Translations under genes and position numbers: made by a program
IMG/VR virus record: IMGVR_UViG_3300017742_000092
Span: 1-26,952 of that record
From: a virus
DNA length: 26,952 bases
Direction: 5' to 3' (one strand)
The notes under the pieces: model-generated
The model's database searches: none
Told to the model about the DNA's origin: nothing
What the model saw: the letters and a program-made list of their open reading frames with translations, nothing else
Shown here: in pieces, positions 21,793 to 26,952 of the stretch
Layout: every line of letters starts with the position of its first letter
Position numbering within the stretch: the first letter of the stretch is position 1

Positions 21793-22338
21793 TTGAACGT
21801 ATTTTATTTACACGAAAACCCAACACTCGCCGCAGAGTACCACGTAGACAAGCACGTGGTCAAGATGGCTGTCGAGTATTCACAACTACTATCTACCGCA
21901 CACCGAGTACTTGACGGTGTTGAGTGGTATGACAAGACCGCAAATGGTCGCAAGATCAAGCGATGGCGCCACCCGGATGCCAGTCGAGATGACATCCTAT
22001 ACAAAGCATCCCACGTGAACCATCCATCCAATATCTGGTGTCGAGCATCAAAGCAGAACTATGACTGGCTGTACCAGTTGTTCCTCGCTACCCTTGACGA
22101 GTACACCTACCGCTATGGCAAGATTCATGGTTGTGCTAAAATGGTACACGTCCTACGAGACTCGCCTACCAACATACCAGACATAGGGTTTACTCAACCC
22201 ACACCAGCAATGCCAGATCAGTACAAATCAGATGATTCCATTGAGGCATATCGCAACTACTACATTGGTGAGAAGTCTGGGTTTGCATTGTGGAAAAAGC
22301 GTGATGTACCTACTTGGTATCAGCAAGAAAGTGCTTGA
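21793..22338 (+). CDS. Conserved phage protein (HVVKM-type), unknown function
   Basis: A TTG start at 21793 is set by the strong GGAGG five bases before it and by the conserved opening NVFYLHENPTLAAEYHVDKHVVKM. The 181-residue protein shows other blocks familiar from many phage genomes: YSQLLSTAHRVLDG, KASHVNHPSNIWCRAS, NYDWLYQLFLATLDEYTYRYGK and PDQYKSD. The numerous conserved His, Asp, Arg and Trp look like an enzyme active site, but the reaction is not known to me. The stop codon lies within the -35 element of the next promoter. Base composition is more GC-rich than neighbours. Confidence 0.75.
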   Translation: MNVFYLHENPTLAAEYHVDKHVVKMAVEYSQLLSTAHRVLDGVEWYDKTANGRKIKRWRHPDASRDDILYKASHVNHPSNIWCRASKQNYDWLYQLFLATLDEYTYRYGKIHGCAKMVHVLRDSPTNIPDIGFTQPTPAMPDQYKSDDSIEAYRNYYIGEKSGFALWKKRDVPTWYQQESA

Positions 22339-22362
22339 CAAAAGCCTAAATCCTGCTATAAT
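22335..22362 (+). promoter_or_regulatory. Sigma70-type promoter
   Basis: TTGACA (22335-22340), 16 bases, TATAAT (22357-22362): both hexamers perfect. The TGA in the -35 is the stop codon of the previous gene, as also seen at 4871. It drives the 56-residue gene and the HAD phosphatase. Confidence 0.8.
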
Positions 22363-22385
22363 ATGTTATTAAATTGGAGTTTGTA

Positions 22386-22556
22386 ATGAGAAACAGAGAA
22401 ACACTTGAGGTAATTATTACCAAATTGAACAAAGCAATGAAAAGTCCAGATATTTCTATCCAAGAATATGTGTCGCTCAAGCGAGAATGCGACAAGTATT
22501 GCCTTGAATTGGCTGAAGTAAAACTTGGAGGAACGGGATATGCAAAGTACGCCTAA
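22386..22556 (+). CDS. Small helical protein (56 aa)
   Basis: The ATG at 22386 follows GGAG at 22376-22379 and the sigma70 promoter. The 56 residues are charged and helical (NRETLEVIITKLNKAMKSPD, YVSLKRECDKYCLELAEV), with two Cys eight residues apart in the helix. No family recognised. It overlaps the HAD gene by 17 bases, and its end carries the HAD ribosome site GGAGG (22527-22531). Confidence 0.65.
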   Translation: MRNRETLEVIITKLNKAMKSPDISIQEYVSLKRECDKYCLELAEVKLGGTGYAKYA

Positions 22557-23151
22557 TAGGGAGAAGTACATACTGGTCGACTGTGACGGAGTATGCCTCG
22601 ATTGGGAACAAGCATTCTTCATGTGGATGCACCACAGAACGTTAGAGCCTGCTGTAGAGAACTACAAAGAACTCTACAACGTCAACGAGTGGTACGGACT
22701 TGACAGAGAGACTGGTAAGAGACTGGTCGCAGAATTCAATGCTAGTGCCGCTATGGGCTTTTTACCTCCTCTGAGGGATGCCCAGTGGTATATCAAAATG
22801 CTTGCAGAAAAGCACGGTTACCAGTTTATTGCGGTTACCAGTATGAGTAGCGATCCGTTTGCTCAGAAGTTAAGAATCAGCAACTTAAAAAAGCTATTTG
22901 GAGAACATACCTTTGCAGAGTATCACATCCTAGGGTGTGGTGATGACAAAGATGAAATCTTGATGGAACTCTCTAATAAATACGAAGGATGCTGGTGGGT
23001 AGAAGACAAGCCAGCCAACGCAATTGTTGGAAATGATCTTGGGTACAACAGTATTCTGGTAGAACATACTCATAATATGAACATGAACTTACCAGAAGAG
23101 ATCCAAGTGGTCAGAAATTGGGAAGAAATTTACGCCCTAATTACGGAGTAA
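22540..23151 (+). CDS. HAD-family phosphatase, 5'-nucleotidase-like
   Basis: The 203-residue protein has HAD motif I LVDCDGVCLDWE with D14 and D16, motif II region FIAVTSMSSDP, and the acidic motif IV CWWVEDKPANA. A long cap insertion (NEWYGLDRETGKRLVAEF) and the order of blocks match a HAD family conserved in marine T4-like phages, related to 5'(3')-deoxyribonucleotidases. It likely dephosphorylates a nucleotide or sugar phosphate; with the dNTP genes a nucleotide substrate is favoured. ATG 22540 has GGAGG eight bases before it. Confidence 0.82.
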   Translation: MQSTPNREKYILVDCDGVCLDWEQAFFMWMHHRTLEPAVENYKELYNVNEWYGLDRETGKRLVAEFNASAAMGFLPPLRDAQWYIKMLAEKHGYQFIAVTSMSSDPFAQKLRISNLKKLFGEHTFAEYHILGCGDDKDEILMELSNKYEGCWWVEDKPANAIVGNDLGYNSILVEHTHNMNMNLPEEIQVVRNWEEIYALITE

Positions 23152-23158
23152 TAAATAA

Positions 23159-23395
23159 ATGGTTGATTTAATTGCAGGTAAAGACCTGCTTTATCTCGCA
23201 CTTTTTTGTGTGGGAATTATCTGTTCATATGCATCTGGTAAAGCATATGGTTTAAATGTAGGCGGTGTAGTCGGTATGAATCTCATGAAAGAGTTTTTCA
23301 AAAGCAAATTAGGCGAAGATGAAGTCAATGAGATGGTCGACAAGGGACCGTGGAATTACGAAAACTGGTTGAGAAAAGTAAGTAGAGAAGGCTAA
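23159..23395 (+). CDS. Small single-span membrane protein (78 aa)
   Basis: The 78-residue protein has one hydrophobic segment at about 9-27 (DLLYLALFCVGIICSYASG), then a Gly-rich stretch (YGLNVGGVVGMN) and an acidic soluble tail (LGEDEVNEMVDKGPWNYENW). It starts eight bases after the HAD stop and its stop abuts the GTG of SGNH copy C. No function recognised. Confidence 0.6.
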   Translation: MVDLIAGKDLLYLALFCVGIICSYASGKAYGLNVGGVVGMNLMKEFFKSKLGEDEVNEMVDKGPWNYENWLRKVSREG

Positions 23396-24250
23396 GTGAG
23401 TAAGTTATCGGATGACATTTTTCTAAATAGTTCCTCAGATGGCGCAAAGTCAAACGGACCAGAAATTAGACAATGGTTTCCTAGTGACACACCTGAGAAC
23501 TGGGACCACAATGTAAAACACAACTTGAAGAAACTTCAGGAAAGTGGTTGGATCAAATCTGGTACCAAAGACGAACCAAAAGAAATCTTATATAGAATCA
23601 ATAAAAATGGTTATAGAACTGACCATATCATACCTACCAGAATCGAACATAGGTGTGCATTCTTTCTAGGGTGCAGTAATATGTTTGGTATAGGTATTCA
23701 TGAGAAGCACACCATACCATATCTATTTCAACAGGCACTGGATCAAACGCATAATACATTCACCTGTATCAATTTTGGACAGCCAGGTGGTTCGTTAGAT
23801 TCTTGTGTCCGTACAGCCATGGCTTGGGCACCAATACTCAAACCACAACTGATATGCTTACTCTTGCCACCTGGGCTGAGAAGAGAGTTATGGAAACCAC
23901 CATCAATCAATGCTGATATGATAGACGAAGGTAATACGTGGTTACAGTACGGAGTCAGAAGTAACATTCCTACTAATTACCAAAAGATCGTAGAAGAAAT
24001 CTTTATCACACCACAAGAAGAGATGGTAAACACTGCAAAAAATCTATGGGCATTGAAGGGTCTATCACTCAATCACAATGCTAGGTTTCTTGTAGCATCC
24101 GCGTACCAGGTGCCAGAATCTATCAGTACAGAAACAACTGGTAAGGCTAGAGACTTGAAACACTTTTCAGCGAAATGGCACGAACATCTATATCAATATT
24201 TCTTTACGCAATATACCGAAAACAACACCAGCTATATACCACATATCTAA
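23396..24250 (+). CDS. SGNH/GDSL-hydrolase-like protein, copy C
   Basis: The 284-residue protein starts at GTG directly after the previous stop. Like copy A it has an N-terminal ENWDHN...ESGW region (34-52), NKNGYRTDH, block I FFLGCSNMFGIGI with S94, GQPGGSLDSCVR, PPGLRREL in the block III position, AKNLWAL and ARDLKHFS with D253/H256. Identity to copies A and B is concentrated in these blocks, so the copies have diverged and are not recent duplicates. No signal peptide. It lies two genes before the nucleotidyltransferase-cupin fusion. The activity, if present, is likely esterase or acyl transfer; unproven. Confidence 0.6.
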   Translation: MSKLSDDIFLNSSSDGAKSNGPEIRQWFPSDTPENWDHNVKHNLKKLQESGWIKSGTKDEPKEILYRINKNGYRTDHIIPTRIEHRCAFFLGCSNMFGIGIHEKHTIPYLFQQALDQTHNTFTCINFGQPGGSLDSCVRTAMAWAPILKPQLICLLLPPGLRRELWKPPSINADMIDEGNTWLQYGVRSNIPTNYQKIVEEIFITPQEEMVNTAKNLWALKGLSLNHNARFLVASAYQVPESISTETTGKARDLKHFSAKWHEHLYQYFFTQYTENNTSYIPHI

Positions 24251-24268
24251 GGAGAACTGTATCAGCGC

Positions 24269-24580
24269 ATGGAGAAAATACTCAGGGTAGCCTTTACTAC
24301 AACACTAATGGTTATTTTTTTCTGGTCATGGCCCGCTCGGCTATTTACAGACAAAAGTAATTGTTATTTCTGGACACTGGAACAACTGATTACCCGAGGT
24401 GGTACAGCGAGATGGTACAACTCACAGAGATGGTTCGGACATCATGTGATATGGATAGACAAAGAAGGACAGGGTTGGGAGTACACCATACCAAAAATGG
24501 CAAGAAATACACCATGGTACAAGATGCTCTATTATAATGGTACGGTTCGTAAATTCAGACAGAGCCGTAAAGATCAGTAA
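24269..24580 (+). CDS. Small membrane-anchored basic protein
   Basis: The 103-residue protein has one N-terminal hydrophobic segment (about 7-24, VAFTTTLMVIFFWSWPARL), which could be a signal anchor, then a Trp/Tyr-rich basic domain (TARWYNSQRWFG, GQGWEYTIPKMARN, RKFRQSRKDQ). The AAGGAG site at 24249 is 14 bases from ATG 24269, longer than usual, so translation may be weak or coupled to copy C. Function unknown. Confidence 0.55.
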   Translation: MEKILRVAFTTTLMVIFFWSWPARLFTDKSNCYFWTLEQLITRGGTARWYNSQRWFGHHVIWIDKEGQGWEYTIPKMARNTPWYKMLYYNGTVRKFRQSRKDQ

Positions 24581-24605
24581 CTTGAACTAGAGAGGAGTCC
24601 ACTTC

Positions 24606-24803
24606 ATGAGCAAAAATACATCCACCTTTCAAGTCAGAAAGACGCGCCACAACAGTCTTACGGATTTTCGTGAATGGCTCCTGAAGAATACCAAAGAGAA
24701 GCTGGTGTCATTTGATGGGTGCAATTTGGTAATGAAACGTGGAAGAAAGCATATCACCTATGGTATGATCGACAGTGAGGTATATGAACATGAATCGAAA
24801 TGA
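24606..24803 (+). CDS. Small basic protein (65 aa), unknown
   Basis: ATG 24606 follows GAGGAG with nine bases spacing. The 65 residues are basic (FQVRKTRHNSLTDFREWLLK, VMKRGRKHITYG) with a beta-helix mix. No family recognised. It overlaps the nucleotidyltransferase-cupin gene by 20 bases, so they are co-expressed. Confidence 0.6.
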   Translation: MSKNTSTFQVRKTRHNSLTDFREWLLKNTKEKLVSFDGCNLVMKRGRKHITYGMIDSEVYEHESK

Positions 24804-25629
24804 GTACAGAATCGCAGTGGTGTCAGGTGGATTTGACCCTCTCCATAGCGGGCATATAGACTACCTAGAGAGCGCATCAGAACTAGGGCACGAATTAGTG
24901 GTTCTTCTCAACTCAGACGAATGGCTCATACGGAAGAAGGGCACCGCTTTCCAACCATTCGCAGAACGCAAAGCGATCCTCGAGAGCCTGGGTTGCAGAC
25001 CTCGCGTATTTGCACATGACGATAGCGATGGATCAGCACGAAACGGACTAGAAGACCTGGTAGGAGAAAAGCTATATAGCGAAAAAATCATATTCTGCAA
25101 TGGCGGAGATCGCACAGAAGCCAATATACCAGAAGGTGGACTTGCTGGTGTGGAGTATGCATTCAACGTAGGCGGAGAAAAGACGGAATCCAGCACCCAG
25201 ATTCTCACCAATTATCTCAATAACACTGCAAGTTTAGTGACAACACCGAGAGAATGGGGTCATTATTCCGTATTATGGCAAGACGATTCCGTCAAAGTCA
25301 AAGAGTTAGTCATTCAACCGTACAAAGGAATCAGTTATCAGCGCCATTTTAAACGCTCAGAACAGTGGTTTGTCAGCAAAGGATCGTGCAAAGTCCGAGT
25401 TTCCGTACCTACATATGATATAAATGCTCTTGTAGAAGACCCAGATACTCAGAATTCTGTGGTGAAAACAATCCAAGCAGAAGAGAGTTTTACAGTGGAA
25501 GCAGGAACATGGCATCAGATATACAATGAGACACCTGTGCCATGCCATATCATCGAAATACAATATGGAATCGCAACAGAGGAATCAGACATTGAACGTC
25601 ATTCCTACTATCGGAGCATAGAACATTGA
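24784..25629 (+). CDS. Nucleotidyltransferase fused to mannose-6-phosphate-isomerase-type cupin
   Basis: The 281-residue protein combines two domains. Residues ~8-142 are a cytidylyl/adenylyltransferase like the HldE C-domain: SGGFDPLHSGH (H21, H24), LLNSDEWLIRKKG, FAERKAILESLG and the ESSTQIL motif (135-141). Residues ~154-278 are a type II phosphomannose-isomerase-like cupin: REWGHYSVL, LVIQPYKGISYQRHFKRSEQW (H188, E193), AGTWHQI (H244), IEIQYG and the terminal EESDIERHSYYR. Separately these make nucleotide-activated sugars and isomerise or bind sugar phosphates; the fusion suggests a sugar-phosphate to NDP-sugar route in one chain. ATG 24784 is used; ATG 24790 has better spacing from GAGG. 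Composition is a little different from neighbours. Confidence 0.8.
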   Translation: MNMNRNEYRIAVVSGGFDPLHSGHIDYLESASELGHELVVLLNSDEWLIRKKGTAFQPFAERKAILESLGCRPRVFAHDDSDGSARNGLEDLVGEKLYSEKIIFCNGGDRTEANIPEGGLAGVEYAFNVGGEKTESSTQILTNYLNNTASLVTTPREWGHYSVLWQDDSVKVKELVIQPYKGISYQRHFKRSEQWFVSKGSCKVRVSVPTYDINALVEDPDTQNSVVKTIQAEESFTVEAGTWHQIYNETPVPCHIIEIQYGIATEESDIERHSYYRSIEH

Positions 25630-25814
25630 GCAGAAGAACACGGCTAAAACGCCAAACGGAAGAAGCAAAAGAAAACTTCATGTATCAACTCTTCCTGGAG
25701 AATTGCGAAGAAAGACAAAACTTCAACGATACCCTATACACATTTTCGGAATATATACGAAACAATAAAGAGTATATAGAGGACAAATGGCATCAGCATG
25801 AAACATCTTCATAG
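25626..25814 (+). CDS. Small charged helical protein (62 aa)
   Basis: A TTG start at 25626 overlaps the upstream TGA (TTGA) and has CGGAG eight bases before it. The 62 residues are highly charged helix (SRRTRLKRQTEEAKENFMYQ, NDTLYTFSEYIRNNKEYIED). No family recognised. It overlaps the next gene by 17 bases. Confidence 0.6.
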   Translation: MSRRTRLKRQTEEAKENFMYQLFLENCEERQNFNDTLYTFSEYIRNNKEYIEDKWHQHETSS

Positions 25815-26133
25815 AAAAGACTATCACGACCATCTCTTTATGCTAGAAGAGAACAATGAAGAACTGATTACATATGCACAGTGGTGTGAGATGCAGAATA
25901 TACGCCATAAGAGAAGACTGCCTATGGGTGAAGAGACAGATAAAGCGCAGAGAATGATTACTTTATTGCTATGTTGTATAGGCTTTATGTTTGTTCTTAT
26001 ACTTACCATGTATATGAAACAGCAACAACAGTTAAGAACAATGGGTGTACCTATAGACTTAAAAGATATACCATGTAGATACGTAGACGATTGCTATGCG
26101 CCACAGGCGTTTTATGCAGAGTTCTATACTTGA
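25798..26133 (+). CDS. Small single-span membrane protein (111 aa)
   Basis: Residues 1-50 are charged and soluble (KHLHRKDYHDHLFMLEENNE), residues ~53-72 are hydrophobic (MITLLLCCIGFMFVLILTMY), and the C-terminal ~38 residues include CRYVDDCYAP, two cysteines that could form a disulfide if the tail is outside the membrane. The topology is N-in, C-out by the positive-inside rule. It ends the coupled gene run that starts at 22386. Function unknown. Confidence 0.6.
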   Translation: MKHLHRKDYHDHLFMLEENNEELITYAQWCEMQNIRHKRRLPMGEETDKAQRMITLLLCCIGFMFVLILTMYMKQQQQLRTMGVPIDLKDIPCRYVDDCYAPQAFYAEFYT

Positions 26134-26229
26134 ACTGATTTCCAGCGCATCCACCGAAAAAGCGTCCATCTTAATTCGTGGGACCTCCGCCACGCCTTGG
26201 TGTCTACGCCAAAATTTACCTAACTGTAC

Positions 26230-26258
26230 AGTATAGCACAGGCGGATCCGATTGTCAA
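26230..26258 (-). promoter_or_regulatory. Leftward sigma70 promoter
   Basis: On the minus strand TTGACA (26258-26253), 17 bases, TATACT (26235-26230): near-perfect consensus. Initiation near 26223 would send a transcript left through 26134-26222 and antisense to the membrane protein at 25798. The start site lies in the palindrome ACTGTACAGT. Confidence 0.65.
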
Positions 26259-26293
26259 CCCCGAAAAAGGTTGGTGCTTACCCGAAAAAAGAC

Positions 26294-26321
26294 TTGACAT
26301 TCCCGTGGAGGTGTGTATAAT
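26294..26321 (+). promoter_or_regulatory. Sigma70 promoter, repeated cassette copy 1
   Basis: TTGACA (26294-26299), 16 bases, TATAAT (26316-26321). The bases AAAAAAGACTTGACATTCCC around the -35 recur at the promoter at 26781. It is the upstream of two tandem promoters for the gene at 26437. Confidence 0.8.
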
Positions 26322-26375
26322 AGGGTGTGTAGCCCTTAAAGAATAGAACTAATAGAAACTAATTGAATAAAGTGG

Positions 26376-26404
26376 TTGACAAATGGTCATTTCTGTTGTA
26401 TAAT
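26376..26404 (+). promoter_or_regulatory. Sigma70 promoter, proximal for gene at 26437
   Basis: TTGACA (26376-26381), 17 bases, TATAAT (26399-26404): perfect consensus. The -10 and downstream TATAATGTATACATAA recur at the promoter at 26781. Initiation near 26411 gives a 26-base leader with a GAGAGAG ribosome site. Confidence 0.85.
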
Positions 26405-26436
26405 GTATACATAAACTGAGAAAAGAGAGAGAAACC

Positions 26437-26772
26437 ATGCAAAAACAGTTAGAAATTCTTAAAGAAAAGATTGTCCAAGACTACTTCCAGTGGAACTCAC
26501 GCACTGAATATGGTGATGAAGACACCAAAGCAGAGCGTGTCCAAGAGTTTGCTGATAAGATCCAAATTGCTGAGGGTAGCAAGTATATTAAGATCATCAC
26601 TGGTGGCAGTGTGTGGGGATTCATCGTAAAGACCGAGTCCGACAAGCTGTTTAAGCAGGGTGACATCCTTAAAGCCGCCAGTTGGGCAGCCCCTGCACGA
26701 AACAAGCCACGTGGAAACATCCTTGAAGAGAACTTCTCTTGGGTACGATGGACTGGTCCAGAATATCTTTAA
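26437..26772 (+). CDS. Small early protein, unknown
   Basis: The 111-residue protein has an N-terminal charged helix (KQLEILKEKIVQDYFQWNS, then KAERVQEFADKIQ) and a C-terminal beta part (SKYIKIITGGSVWGFIVKTE, FSWVRWTGPEYL). It is driven by two tandem consensus promoters, so strong early expression is expected. I recall similar short proteins in marine phages but no function. No membrane segment or catalytic motif. Confidence 0.7.
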   Translation: MQKQLEILKEKIVQDYFQWNSRTEYGDEDTKAERVQEFADKIQIAEGSKYIKIITGGSVWGFIVKTESDKLFKQGDILKAASWAAPARNKPRGNILEENFSWVRWTGPEYL

Positions 26773-26780
26773 AAAAAGAC

Positions 26781-26808
26781 TTGACATTCCCGTCCAGTAT
26801 GCTATAAT
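26781..26808 (+). promoter_or_regulatory. Sigma70 promoter, hybrid of the two upstream ones
   Basis: TTGACA (26781-26786), 16 bases, TATAAT (26803-26808). Its -35 half repeats that at 26294 and its -10 half repeats that at 26376. It drives the gene at 26843. Confidence 0.85.
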
Positions 26809-26842
26809 GTATACATAATCAATTGAGAGAGGTTATCAAAAC

Positions 26843-26952
26843 ATGGCTTACGTATCACAAGAAATGAAGAAGTCCCTAGCACCAGCCATCAAGGCTGTCC
26901 TAAAGAAGTATAGCGTAAAGGCTAGCTTATCCGTTCGCAACCATTCTACCCT
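26843..26952 (+). CDS. Early protein (MAYVSQEMKK family), 3' end cut by window edge
   Basis: Only the first 36 codons are in the window. They read AYVSQEMKKSLAPAIKAVLK and then a KASLSVRNHST strand, a start I recall from a small conserved protein family in phages and plasmids of marine bacteria, with unknown function. An AGAGAGG site at 26826-26832 lies ten bases before the ATG, behind the promoter at 26781. Confidence 0.75.
   Translation, partial: MAYVSQEMKKSLAPAIKAVLKKYSVKASLSVRNHST

Larger units (their letters stand above)
26134..26436. other. Non-coding control region with one leftward and two rightward promoters
   Basis: This 303-base gap is the longest without a plus-strand gene. It holds a leftward sigma70 promoter (26230-26258), two rightward ones (26294 and 26376), three copies of CCGAAAAA (26154, 26261, 26282), and a 10-base palindrome ACTGTACAGT (26223-26232) at the leftward start site. 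The part 26134-26222 is GC-richer than its surroundings and has short hairpin potential (GTGG/CCAC at 26178-26193). No tRNA or clear terminator was found. Confidence 0.6.

Noticed and set aside
26134-26222. tRNA or structured riboswitch in the GC-rich gap
   Set aside because: No T-loop/CCA or cloverleaf on either strand; only short hairpins could be drawn by eye.

Overview
The window reads as one continuous stretch of a T4-like (Straboviridae/Kyanoviridae-type) marine tailed-phage genome. Signs are tightly packed genes almost all on the plus strand with 4-20 base overlaps, a T4 gp61-type primase, a T4-type RNase H, a class I ribonucleotide reductase pair with glutaredoxin, ThyX, a dCMP deaminase, T4-style late promoters (TATAAATA) and many small conserved phage proteins that I recognise from marine T4-like phages such as cyanophages. 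No photosynthesis gene, tRNA, integrase or CRISPR array is visible. The host cannot be named from the sequence; near-consensus sigma70 promoters (TTGACA/TATAAT) only say that it uses an ordinary bacterial housekeeping sigma factor.

Layout: (1) 1-4874, end of a virion module: a large charged virion protein cut by the left edge, an Ig-like-domain surface protein, a small late-promoter-driven structural protein and three conserved proteins, the last a coiled-coil membrane protein. (2) 4925-13201, DNA precursor and priming module: primase, a small EF-hand/AT-hook protein, ThyX, a TAGT-like glycosyltransferase, an SGNH-hydrolase-like protein, NrdA, a QueC-like PP-loop enzyme, glutaredoxin, NrdB, a small membrane protein and dCMP deaminase. 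(3) 13188-17601, accessory genes: zinc ribbon, exported thermonuclease, second and third SGNH-like proteins, a GIY-YIG-like protein, a four-helix membrane/coiled-coil protein, a cytidylyltransferase and an Sm-like SH3-barrel protein. (4) 17670-20014, a lysine-rich protein behind an unusual palindromic control region, RNase H and two conserved proteins. (5) 19995-20570, the only minus-strand gene, a NUMOD3-type DNA-binding (homing-endonuclease-like) gene with its own late promoter. (6) 20583-26952, an early region of small proteins behind repeated sigma70 promoters, with a HAD phosphatase, a fourth SGNH-like protein and a nucleotidyltransferase-cupin fusion.

How the genes fit together: NrdA/NrdB/glutaredoxin, dCMP deaminase, ThyX and probably the HAD phosphatase rebalance the dNTP pool, while primase and RNase H act at the fork. 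The remaining theme is transfer chemistry: three SGNH-like paralogs of one distinctive subfamily are each found within two genes of a glycosyl- or nucleotidyl-transferase (TAGT-like; CTP-transferase; nucleotidyltransferase fused to a mannose-6-phosphate-isomerase-type cupin). Together with the QueC-like enzyme this suggests, as inference only, a dispersed pathway modifying DNA bases or a surface glycan. Other points worth following are the duplicated AGGANTCCT palindromes around the promoter at 17608, a consensus leftward promoter at 26230-26258 with no obvious gene, and the re-used early promoter cassettes at 26281-26821.
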